DNA from: Thalassomonas sp. RHCl1
GTDB lineage: Bacteria > Pseudomonadota > Gammaproteobacteria > Enterobacterales > Alteromonadaceae
Assembly (NCBI RefSeq): GCF_947387555.1
Contig: NZ_CANDNZ010000025.1
Location: forward strand, 1-63,079
Direction of reading: 5' to 3'
DNA: 63,079 nucleotides
Shown in pieces: positions 1-11,500 of this stretch. Below the pieces are notes generated by a model. It was not told where the DNA came from. It made no database searches and saw only the letters and a program-made list of their open reading frames with translations. A program made the position numbers and the translations under genes. The number at the start of each line of letters is the position of its first letter. The stretch's first letter is position 1.

Positions 1-2486
1 GCTTAAAGCTCAGCCCGGCGGCCTTATTCCACAGTGCCTATGCTATGGTTATCGCCGCTTGCAGCGGACAAAAAGATATTGTTTTCGGTACCGTGATGTC
101 CGGACGCTTGCAGGGAGTCGAAGGAGCAGCCTCTATGATGGGCATGTTTATCAATACCCTGCCGCTGCGTATTAGTCTGGCAAACAACAGTGCAGAAGCC
201 TTAGTGCGACAGACAGATGAGGCCTTACACCAATTATTACCACACGAGCAGGTCTCCCTGGCTTTTGCCCAAAGCTGCAGCGGAATCAATGGCGATGCGC
301 CCTTGTTTACCGCACTATTAAATTACCGCCATACCCGCAAGGCCCAGAAGGACGGCGGTCAACATGCGCTGACCAACCTGAAATTTATCGACCCGATAGA
401 AAGAACCAACTATCCTTTCTCGGTTGCCGTCGATGATTACGGTCAGGATTTCCTGATCAATGTTCAGGTAGAGGCGCAAATAGATGCCGAACGCATACTG
501 GATTATATGATCACCGCCCTGACCCGGTTAACCGACCTGCTGGCGAACAATACCCAAGATCTAATCAACCAATACTCGGTATTGCCGGAGAAAGAGCAAC
601 AAAGTTTATTTGCCTTAAGCGCCACCGCTCAGAATTATCCTGACGATAAATGCATTTACGATTTATTCGAAGCCCAGGTAGCGAAAACCCCGGACAATAC
701 CGCGTTAATTTTCCAGAACCAGCAACTGAGTTACCGTCAGCTGGAGCAAAGAGCCAACCAGCTGGCAAGACACCTGCTTGCATCTGGTGCCAAACCGGAA
801 GCCCTGGTTGCCCTTTATATGGAGCGATCCATCGAAATGCTGGTAGCTATCTGGGGGGTATTAAAAGCCGGTGCCGCTTATGTGCCTCTGGATCCGCAAT
901 TACCGGCATCAAGGATCGGCGCCATCCTGGACGACAGCCAGCCGCTTGCCATTATCAGCCAGCAGCACCTGGCCGACAACTTAAACGGCCTGAGCGACAT
1001 TCCGGTACTGGCCATTGACGAAGCAGCCCTGGCAGCGGATTTAGCCGCTTTATCCCCAAACAGCATTGAACGTCCCCGGATACAATCGCCGTTAAGCTGT
1101 GCTTATGTCATCTATACCTCGGGCTCAACCGGCGTGCCTAAAGGAGTTGTCTGTACCCATCAGGGTCTGGTTAACCAAGCAGATGCCAAGCAAAAACAAT
1201 ATCCACTGACGACACAAGATAAGGTACTGCAGAAAACCCCTTATAGTTTTGATGTTTCCCTGCAGGAGCTGATCTGGCCGCTGATTTCAGGCGCATGCCT
1301 GGTGATCGCCAAACCCGAAGGCCATAAAGATCCCAAATACCTGGAGTCTGTGATCAAGAAACACCAGATCACTACCCTGCACTTTGTCCCCTCCATGCTC
1401 AGCCTGATGCTGGCGGGCAGCAACTGGCAGGAGTGCACCAGCGTCACACGGGTCTTCTGTTGCGGCGAGGCGGTTTCCAAAGAGCTGGAAACCAGCTTCT
1501 TCGCTACCGGTACACAAGCAGAACTGCACAACCTCTACGGCCCCACCGAAGCAGCCATAGACGTCAGTTACTGGGCCTGTGCCCCGGATTCCAACCTGCA
1601 TACAGTACCGATCGGCCACGCCATGCAAAATACCCAGCTGCTGGTATTAAACGAAAGCATGCAATTGGTGCCCTTGGGCGTCACCGGCGAGCTGCATATC
1701 GGCGGCGCCGGCCTGGCCCGCGGCTACCTCAACCGGGAGGAACTGACGGCAAAACAGTTTGTCGACAACCCTTTCCCTGAGCTTGCCACCGACAGGTTAT
1801 ATAAAACCGGCGATCTGGTGCGTTACCTGCCGGACGGCAGCCTGGAATACCTGGGACGCAGCGATCATCAGGTGAAAATCCGCGGCCTACGTATCGAGTT
1901 GGGAGAAATCGAGCACCAGTTAAAACAACTGCCTGAAATTGCCTCCGCCCTGGTTATCGCCCATACCGACCAAAAAAGCGAGCAGCACCTGGTGGCTTAT
2001 TTCATCGGCGAGGACACCAGCGAAGGCAATAACCAGCTGATCCCGTCTGTTAAAGAGCAACTGAGCCGGGTATTGCCTGACTATATGGTGCCGGCAGTCT
2101 TTATCAGCCAGCAAAGCTGGCCGCTGACGGTAAGCGGCAAAATCAACCGAAATGCCTTGCCTAAGCCGGAATTTAACGCTTCTGCCGAGTTTATAAAAGC
2201 AGAAACCCCCGAGCAGCTGGCCCTGGCGGAAGTCTGGGCAGATTTACTCGTCCTGGATGCGCAAGAAATCAGTATTTCGGCAAACTTTTTCGAGCTTGGC
2301 GGCCACTCCCTGCTGGCAATGAAACTGATCAGCCGTATCGAAGCGGAATTTAATACCAGCTTATCACTGCAGACCCTGTTTAAGTCACCGACCATAGCCA
2401 CTATCGCCGAGCAGCTGACACCGGCGCAAGCGCAGGATGAGTCGCTGGACTTTATGGATCAGCTGCTGGATGAATTTGAAATCTAG
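1..2486 (+). CDS. Non-ribosomal peptide synthetase, 5'-partial (C-A-PCP)
   Basis: The frame is open to the left edge (first in-frame codon at base 3), so the start and any earlier modules are outside the window. Visible order: the rear half of a condensation domain (to about base 600), an adenylation domain (about 640-2155) and a carrier domain (about 2215-2420). A-domain cores are LKAGAAYVPLDP, YTSGSTGVPKG, NLYGPTE, YKTGD and KIRGLRIELGEIE. The phosphopantetheine Ser is the codon at 2307-2309 in LGGHSLL. Pocket residues aligned by eye to GrsA and EntF read D-V-Q-H-F-C-L-I-D. This is close to the EntF serine code (DVWHFSLVD), but Q replaces W and C replaces S, so serine is only a tentative substrate. 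The gene is first of four same-strand genes; 74 bases separate it from the next NRPS. Certain as an NRPS module, uncertain in substrate. Confidence 0.95.
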   Translation, partial: LKLSPAALFHSAYAMVIAACSGQKDIVFGTVMSGRLQGVEGAASMMGMFINTLPLRISLANNSAEALVRQTDEALHQLLPHEQVSLAFAQSCSGINGDAPLFTALLNYRHTRKAQKDGGQHALTNLKFIDPIERTNYPFSVAVDDYGQDFLINVQVEAQIDAERILDYMITALTRLTDLLANNTQDLINQYSVLPEKEQQSLFALSATAQNYPDDKCIYDLFEAQVAKTPDNTALIFQNQQLSYRQLEQRANQLARHLLASGAKPEALVALYMERSIEMLVAIWGVLKAGAAYVPLDPQLPASRIGAILDDSQPLAIISQQHLADNLNGLSDIPVLAIDEAALAADLAALSPNSIERPRIQSPLSCAYVIYTSGSTGVPKGVVCTHQGLVNQADAKQKQYPLTTQDKVLQKTPYSFDVSLQELIWPLISGACLVIAKPEGHKDPKYLESVIKKHQITTLHFVPSMLSLMLAGSNWQECTSVTRVFCCGEAVSKELETSFFATGTQAELHNLYGPTEAAIDVSYWACAPDSNLHTVPIGHAMQNTQLLVLNESMQLVPLGVTGELHIGGAGLARGYLNREELTAKQFVDNPFPELATDRLYKTGDLVRYLPDGSLEYLGRSDHQVKIRGLRIELGEIEHQLKQLPEIASALVIAHTDQKSEQHLVAYFIGEDTSEGNNQLIPSVKEQLSRVLPDYMVPAVFISQQSWPLTVSGKINRNALPKPEFNASAEFIKAETPEQLALAEVWADLLVLDAQEISISANFFELGGHSLLAMKLISRIEAEFNTSLSLQTLFKSPTIATIAEQLTPAQAQDESLDFMDQLLDEFEI

Positions 2487-2560
2487 GCCGGTATTGATAT
2501 CTGTGCCAATAGCCGCGTAAACGGCAATAAAGAACAACTAAACGAATTTGAGGAATAAAC

Positions 2561-5500
2561 GTGCAGTCACGTTATGTAGAAATAGCCAAACGTCTGAACC
2601 AATTACCCCGGGACAAACAGGTTTTATTCCGCCAGAAACTGGCGGAGCAGGGCATCAACAGCTGGCAATTGCCCATAGTGGCCTCACAGCAGCAACAAAA
2701 CAAGCTGTCTCTGGCCCAGCAAAGGTTTCTGGTGGCCGAACAGGTCAACCAGCATGCTCTGTATAATTTATGCTCGGTACTGAGTTTTGATAACGGCCTG
2801 GATCCGCAAGCACTGGAACAGGCGGTTAATGCCCTGATCAGCCGCCACCGGGTAATGTCTACCTGTTTCAGGCAAGACGCCCAAGGCAACTGGCAATCAC
2901 ACCTGCTGGAAAATACCCGAATCAGCCTGCAGAGCCTGCCGGTAATATATAGCCCGGAACAGTCCCAAACCGACTGGTTGGAGCAAACCTATCAGCAGGA
3001 GCAGGCATACAAGTTTGATCTAACCTGCCAAGCACCGTTTAAAGTAACCTTATACCAGGATCAGCAAGCTTATTATTTATTTGTCACTATCCACCATGTC
3101 GCCTTTGACGCCTGGTCGATGGAAGTCTTCAACCGGGAGCTGGCCCTGCTTTACCAGGGAGCTGTGCAAAAAGAAACGGTATCCTTACCCGAGCCGTCAA
3201 TCCAATATCAGGACTATGCCAGCTGGCAACAAGCCTGGTTAACCGGCGATGACTTTACCCGCCAGCAAAACTACTGGCAGCAACAGCTTAAGGAGTTACC
3301 CGAATTGCTGAGCCTGCCGTTGGATCGGGCACGGAAAAAAGCCAAAGATCGTACTTTTGCCGGTAACACCCAACAATTGCTGCTCGATCAGAAGCAAAGC
3401 CAGACCCTGCGCCAACAGGTCAATGCCGCCGGTAATACCCTGTATATCCATTTGCAAACCGCCTTTGCCTGGTTATTGGCCCGCTATAGCGGACAGGAGG
3501 ATTTTTGTTTCGGCAGCTCAGTGGCCAACCGCACCCGGGAAGAGCTTGCCTCCCTGGTGGGGCCCCTGCTCAACACCCTGGTGGTAAGACACAAGTTAAA
3601 CGGGGATCCCAGCTTTAACGAGTCTTTGGCCTTATGCCAAAAAACCACGGGACAAGCCTTTGATCACCAGGACTTTCCGTTCGAACAACTCGCCCCCTTG
3701 CTGGACATTAAAGCTAATCCTTACCATAGCCCGATCTTCCAGGTAATGTTTATTCATGTCGGACTGCAAAGCGGCAATGACATACAGCTAAGCAATACCC
3801 GGGGAACAATCATCACCCCGCAACAAAGCTCAGCCCGTTTTGATCTCAGCCTGCGGGTCATGGAGCAGGCAGACGGCAGTATAGCGCTGGAACTGGAATA
3901 CAGCACAGAACTGTTTGAGCATGAGACCATAGCCCGGTTGCTGGCCAACCTGCAAACCATCATAGCCGTCACCCTGACGCAGCCGGACATTCGTTTATCA
4001 CAAATCCGCTTTGAGCAGGACTTAAGCGCACTGACCGGCCCGGCACTGGCAACGCCGCAACAGCTCATTACCGAAACCCTAGCCGGCCATGATGGCGGGC
4101 AACTGGCACTGTCCGACGGTGAAAACCACTACAGCTACCAACAGCTGGAACAAGAAGTGGTCCAGCTGATGGGCTGGCTGCAGTCCCACGGGATCAGCAA
4201 AGGCCAGCACCTGGGGTTATGCATGAACCGCGAGCCGCTGCAGGTCGCCCTGATGCTGGCATGCTGGCGTCTTGGCATTGTCTGTATCATGATGGATCCG
4301 CGCCAGCCGGACCAGCGCCTGGAAAACCTGGCACTGGATGCCGGCGCCGCTTTAGTGGTCACATCAAAGGCACATGATTTTACTCAGGTAAAACAAGAAA
4401 TCCTGGCGCAATGGCCGCAGGGTTTTGATACCAGCGTTGAAGTGCAGTCCCCGGATCTCGACAGCAGCGCCTATATTATCTACACCTCGGGCTCTACCGG
4501 TAAACCTAAAGGCACAGTGATCAGCCACCGCGCCCTGAGCCATTATGCCAGCGCTTTCTCCCAGCAATATCCCCAACCCGAAGGCAGCAAGTGGCTGACC
4601 CTGGCGACCGTTGCCGCCGATCTCGGCCTGACTTCTGTGCTGGCGGCCCTGTATCAGGGACAATGCCTGCTGCTGCCAAATGCCGAGCTGGCTTTTGATC
4701 CGCCGGCATTGGCGGATTTCCTTAGCCAGCATCCAGCCGACTGCCTTAAAATCACGCCGTCGCACCTTAATGCCCTGCTAAGCCTGGAAAACCCTGAAGC
4801 GGTATTGCCGAAAAAAGCGCTGTTCCTCGGTGGCGAGGGTTTAACGGCGGATCTGCTTGACAAGTTAACCGCCCTGGCGCCTGAACTTGAGATCATCAAC
4901 CACTACGGACCCACCGAAGCCACGGTCGGCGTCTGTGCCAACAAGTTAAGCCGCATTCCGCAAGGCATCAGCCCGGTTGCGCCGCTTGGCACACCTTTAC
5001 CCGGCATGCAGCTTAAGGTTTGCGATGCACAGGGCAATGTAGTGCCTCAAGGCGTGGTCGGCGAGCTGAGAATCTCCGGCCCGCAACTAGCCAGCGGTTA
5101 CTGGCAGGCACCGGAGCAGACGGCTGCCAGTTTTATCCTGGACAGCGAAGGCAAACGTTATTATGCCACCGGCGACAGGGTCAGGCTCAACCACAGCGGT
5201 CTGATAGAATACCTTGGGCGCGGCGATGATCAGGTCAAACGCCGCGGCTACCGTATCGAACTTGGTGAAATCAGCGCCTGGTTAGCGCAGCAAAGTGAAG
5301 TCGAGCAGGCTTGCGTACTGATGCACCAACAAGATGACCGCCAGTTGCTGGTTGCCTGGCTGCAAATGCCGGAAAGCGAACTGCCCGCAGTCCAGCTAAG
5401 GCTGCAGCAGGCACTGCCGGACTATATGGTGCCGGACAGCTGGTTATGCCTTAAGCAACTACCGCTAAATGCCAACGGTAAGATAGACCGCAAGAGCTTG

Positions 5501-8500
5501 CCTGCTCCAGAGCTTGAACAGCAGCAAACACAGCACCGGCCATTAACTGCCAGCGAAGCAAAGCTGGCGGAGATCTGGCAGCAGCTGCTCAATGTTGACA
5601 GCATAAATGCGGACGATGACTTTTTCGCCTTAGGCGGCGATTCGATCAAGAGCCTGCAAATGATAGGCCTGGCCGCCCGCCAGGGTATCAAGCTTAAACC
5701 TGTCGAGATCATCAACAACAGAACCCTGAGCAAGGTAGCAGCCTTAGCCGAAGGTCCGAAAGATGCCATCTGCGAACAACTGCTGGCCCTGTACCGGGAA
5801 ATACTCGGCGATACCATCACAGAGCAAAGCGACTTTTACCAAAGCGGCGGCGACTCCATCATGAGCCTGCAGCTTATCGCCAAGGCCAGGGGGGCCGGTA
5901 TCAGCTTTACCCCGAAAATGCTGATGGACCACAGCTCACCTGCAGCCCTGGCCCAGGCAGTCCGGGAACAGCAAAAAAGCGGCGAAAGCACAGGACAGGC
6001 ACCAGCAAGCCAGGCGCAAGAACCAGCACCGGCTTTACCCCGGGTTGACCGCAACCAGCCCCAGCCTCTGTCTGTTGCCCAGCAAAGGCTCTGGTTTATG
6101 CAACAGCTTGAGCCGACAAACACGGCCTATAACCTGCCGGCGCAGTTCGAAGTCAAAGGTCAGCTGGATTTAGCGGCCTTGAGCCAAACCGGACTGGCGC
6201 TGGTGCAAAAGCACGAGATGCTCAGATGCCGTTACTTTGAACAAGAAGACAAAGTTTTCCAGCAGGTGGCCCAGGCATACCAGCCGGTGAAAGTTCACAG
6301 CACACAGGACAACAATGAAGAAAACCGCAACCGGGTAGCCAGCAAAGTCTTTGACCTGGGCTCGGGACAACTGATTGCCATAGACTTGTTCCCTGTATCG
6401 CAGGATCATTACCACCTGGTGTTCAATATCCACCATATCGCCACCGATGGCTGGTCCATGGGCTTATTGATCCAGGACTTCCTCGAGTTGTACCGCAATT
6501 TCCAGCAGGATCCGCAATTCACCCCGGCGCAGACGGACGAGCCCGGCTATCTGGATTATGTCGCATACCAACACAACCAAAACCGGCAAACCGATAAGGC
6601 ACTCAGCAATTACTGGCTTGAGCGCCTTGAAGGCATGCCCCACACCCTGGCTTTACCGGCGGATAATCCCTGGCCCACCAGGCAAAGCAATGAAGGGGCG
6701 AGTGCAGAGTGGCAGCTGGAAGCTGAGTTAACCCAACAGCTGGAAAGCTATGCAGCCGGCCTAAAAACCACGCCTTTTAGCGTGCTCCTGGCAGCCTTCC
6801 AACTGCTGTTATGGCGTTACAGTGGCCAAACAGACTTCGCCGTCGGCATCCCGGTATCCGGCAGGGAAGACGCCGACAGCCAGAACATGGTGGGGGTCTT
6901 TATCAATACCCTGATCAACCGGGTGCAGATCACACCCGAGTTAGCCGCCGAGTCCTGGTTAAAACAGATGTCAGCAGCACTGCAGCAAGATCTGTCCCGC
7001 CAGGACATGCCGCTGGAGCAGTTGCTGGAGTCGTTAAATCCCGAGCGGGACTTAAGCCGGCCGCCGGTATTCCAGGCCCTGTTTAACTACCAGGCAGACC
7101 ACCAGCACAAACGGGCATTAAACATCCCAGGCCTCAGCTTTACCAGCCGGGAGCAAGCCGAAGTCAATACTAAGTACGAGCTCAGCTTTAACCTGTTACG
7201 CCGTGAGGAACTGTCGCTGCAAATCGAATATAACAGCGCCCTGTTCCGGGCTGAAACCATCAGCCAGTTATTTGGTGATTACCAGCAGATCTTAACCTGG
7301 TTAACCCGGGGACAGCAGCAGAGTTTAAGCAGTCTGAAGCTGGTGTCTGCCGGTTATAACTTTATTCAGCAGCCCAGCTCTGAAATCGGCGAACAGGATG
7401 ACTTTATCCGCCGTTTCGAACAGCAGGCCGCCCAAACGCCGGATGCCGTCGCCGTTGTCGCCGATAGTCAGAACTACAGCTACCAGGCCCTGAACAGCGA
7501 TGCCAACCGCCTCGCCCATTGGTTGATGAACCGCGGTATCGGGCAGGACCAGCTGGTAGCCTTTTGCCTGCCCCGCGGTTATCAAATGCTGATGACCCTG
7601 CTGGCCATCCAAAAAGCCGGTGCGGCTTACCTGCCGCTGGATCCCAAGCATCCGCAGCAAAGGATCTCAGGTATTTTGGCGCATGCCAAAGCCGAGCTTT
7701 GTTTATGCGATCAGCAAACCAGGAGCTTGCTTGAATCGTCTGCCCTTGCCTGCCCACTGATTGATCTAAGCTCAGAGCAGACATTGGCACAACAGGCGGC
7801 AAGCAATCCGCAACTACCTTTTGCCGCCGATGCCCTGGCCTATACACTGTACACCTCAGGTTCAACCGGCACCCCGAAAGGCGTGGAAATAGAAAGACGC
7901 AACTTTGCCGCCTTCTTACGGGCAATAGAGAGTGTATTGCCTTCATTTGAGCGCATTCTGGCCCTGACCACTATCACCTTTGATATTGCCGGGCTTGAGC
8001 TTTGCCTGCCCCTGACCCGGGGCGCCACTGTCGTTATTGCCGATGAACAGGCCCAGCTAGATCCCGAATTGTTAGCAGAACTGATCACAGGCAACAGCGT
8101 CGATCTTATCCAGGCAACCCCGGCAAGCTGGCGTTTACTAAGCCAGTTGCCGGAGCAACTGCTGGCACAAGTACATGCCGTTTCTGGTGGCGAAGCCCTG
8201 GATGTCGAGCTGGCCACAAGCCTGCAAAACCGTTGCAAGTCACTGATCAATGTTTACGGTCCGACGGAAACTACGGTCTGGTCTTCCTATTACCCGGTCA
8301 GCCAAAGACCTGCAGGCAATGTACCTATCGGCACGCCGTTACCCCACAACCGCATGTATGTGCTGGACGGGCAACTGATGCCGGTGCCCCTTGGCGTGGC
8401 GGGCGAACTGTATATCGGCGGCAATACCCTGGCCCGCGGCTACCGTTTTAACCCTGAGCAGAGCCAAAGCAGCTTTATCCAACATCCAGAGTTCGGCCGC

Positions 8501-11500
8501 CTGTACCGCACCGGCGACCGGGTGAAGTGCCTCAGGGACGGCCAGCTAAGCTTTATCGGCCGGGTTGATTTCCAGCTTAAAGTCCGCGGCTACCGAATCG
8601 AGCCGGGAGAAATAGAAAGCGCATTATTGCTTAACCCGCAGATCCGTGCCGCAGCGGTCACTGTGGTCGACAACCAGCTGGTGGCTTATCTGGAAAGCCG
8701 GGAAGCAACCCAGGCTGACAGCGAGCAGTTTACCGGAGAAATTCATCAGCAGCTGAAACTCAGTCTGCCTGCCTATATGTTACCGAACCTGTATCAGGTG
8801 ATGGAGAAGCTACCGGTAAACAGCAATAACAAGATCGACCGCAAGGCGCTGCCGGCACCTGTTGTGGCAAGCCGGGAGCAAGCTGTGCCATTAACGGACG
8901 CCGAGCAAAGACTGGCAGCCATCTGGCAGGAGCTGCTTAAGGTCGATTTTATCAAGGCCGACGACAATTTCTTTACCCTCGGCGGCCATTCCCTGCTTGC
9001 CGCCCGGTTAAAAGCCCGGCTGAACCGGGAAAACCTCAACCTGCCGCTGCAAACCCTGTTTGAGCATCCGCTACTGTCGGAGCAGGCAAAACTGCTGCAG
9101 GTCAGCCAGTATCAGCAGATCCCTGTAGCCGAGCGCCATACACTTATGCCGCTGTCCGATGCCCAGAGAAGGATCTGGTTTATGCAGCAGCTGGATCTCT
9201 CCGATGCCAGTTTCAATATGCAAACCCAGGTGCAATTACAAGGCAGCGTCTCTGTTGCCGCCATGAAACAGGCCCTACTTGCCGTCAGTGAAAAACATGA
9301 AATGTTGCGGGTCACCTACCATGCCCATGAAGGTGAGGCGGCACAGAAGCTGAACCCTGAACTGGTACCGGCATTTGCCTTTATCGACCTCAGGGAAAAA
9401 GCCGGTGAAATAGAGGCGTTAACCGAAGAAAATGCCGCTATCGCTTTCGATCTGACCAGCGAATCGCCGTTAAGGCTGTACCTGTACCAGACAGCTGAAG
9501 CAACCTACTTCTGCCAGCTGGTACAACACCATATTGCCTCGGATGCCTGGTCCATGAGCCTTTTGATTGACGATTTGATCCTGGGCTACCAGCAAGCACT
9601 TGATCAGCACCAGGTATCGCTGGAAAAACCTGAGGTCGATTACCTGGACTATGCCGCATGGCAAAATAACGATCAGATACGCAAGCAGCAAAGCCTTAGC
9701 CTGGATTACTGGCGTAAAACCCTGACCGGCATACCGGCGCAGCTGGCATTGCCGTTTGATCAGCAAAGAGCACAGCAAGCGGATACCCGCGGCGACGTCG
9801 TCAGCTTCACGGTACCCGCTCCCCTGACCGCACAGCTCAGCCAACTGGCAAGCCAGCAACAATGCTCTTTGTTTATGCTGCTGATGGCGGCCTACAGTAC
9901 GGTATTGCACAACAACAGCCAATCGCAGGATGTGGTGATAGGCACGGATGTCGCAAACCGCGACCACGGCCAGCTGGAGAAAGTGATCGGCTTCTTCATC
10001 AACCTGCTGCCGCTGCGCTTCAGACCCAAGGCAACCCAAAGGTTCAGCGAATATTTGCAAAGTGTCCGCCATACCTGCCTGTCAGGCTTTGAACACCAGA
10101 TGCTGCCGTTTGACCGCATGGTCGAGGCGTTGCAGCCAGAAAGAATACCCGGGGTACACCCGCTTATCCAGGCGCTGTTTGTGATGCAAAACACCCCGGA
10201 CAATGAACGCCAGCTTGACGGACTGACGGTTAAAGCCGTTACCCCGCGCCAGCAGCATTCGAAATTCGATATGGCCCTTTTCGCCAATGAAACCTTTACC
10301 GATGAAAAGCGCGCCAGTCAAGGAGACCGCCCGGCAGAGCTCAGCTTTAACTGGGTCTACCGCACAGGTTTATTTAATAAAAACACCATAGAGGCTCTGA
10401 GGGATGAATTCCTGCAAGTACTGGCACAAATAGTGGCCAGACCGGAAACCCCGTTAAAAGCCTTATCCAAATCTAAAGAGGAAAGCACCAAGATGTCCAA
10501 CACGGCCGTCAGCTCAAAGAAAACCGGCAAATTGAGCAAGCTCAGCAAAATGAAAAAACTGAAAAAGACTTCAGAAACCCCTCAGGTCACGGCTGCTCCC
10601 CTCAACCCGGAGCGCCCGTTCCCCCTGCTGGTTCAATGCCACAACCCGAGCCTGGATCCCCTGAGCTGGGCAAGACAAAACCAGCAGCAGATCCTCTCCT
10701 GGCTGGAAGTACACGCGGGCATCGTTTTCAGGGGCTTTAACTTACCGACCGAGCTGGAGTTCGAGCAATTTTGTGTCGCCATTTATCCCGAACTTTATGC
10801 CATGTACGGTGATCTGCCGAAAAACGACATCGGCAGCAAGATATATAAATCAACACCTTACCCCGAAGATCAGATGATCATGTACCACAATGAAAGTTGT
10901 CACCAGCACCGCTGGCCGAGACGCCAGTGGTTCTATTGCAGCCAGCCGTCCCCGGTCGGCGGGCATACGCCGATCGTCGATTGCCGGGAAATGTACCAGC
11001 GCCTGCCGGAAAATATCCGGGAAAAGCTGGAACAAAAACACCTGTGTTATGTCCGCAACTTCTCCGGACTGGACGTCAGCTGGCAGCATTTCTTCAAAAC
11101 AGAAGACAGAAGCAAAGTCGAAGCCTTATGTCAGCAGAATGATATCGACTACACCTGGTACGGCGAAGATAACCTGAGGATCAGCCAGGTATGTCCAGCG
11201 GTGATCACCCACCCGGTAACCGGCGAGAAAAGTTTCTTTAACCAGATCCAGCTGCACCATTTCAGTTTCCTGGAAGCGGACGTACAACAGCACCTGTTAA
11301 CCACAGGCGGCCTGGATAACCTGCCGAGAAACGTCTGTTACGGCGATATGGAGCCATTGGAGCAGGAAGTGGTCGATTTGATCAGCGAACTTTATGAAGC
11401 CTGTGCCGTCAGGTTTGACTGGCAAAAAGCCGATGTCGTTATGGTCGACAATATGCTGGCCGCCCATGCCCGGGACCCGTTTGAAGGTGAAAGAAAAATT

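Noticed and set aside
9470-10072. 200-codon minus-strand open frame inside the giant NRPS
   Set aside because: It lies fully antisense to the third C domain, has no ribosome binding site and no recognisable protein features; a by-product of codon bias in the GC-richer NRPS gene. The same applies to 7404-7946.
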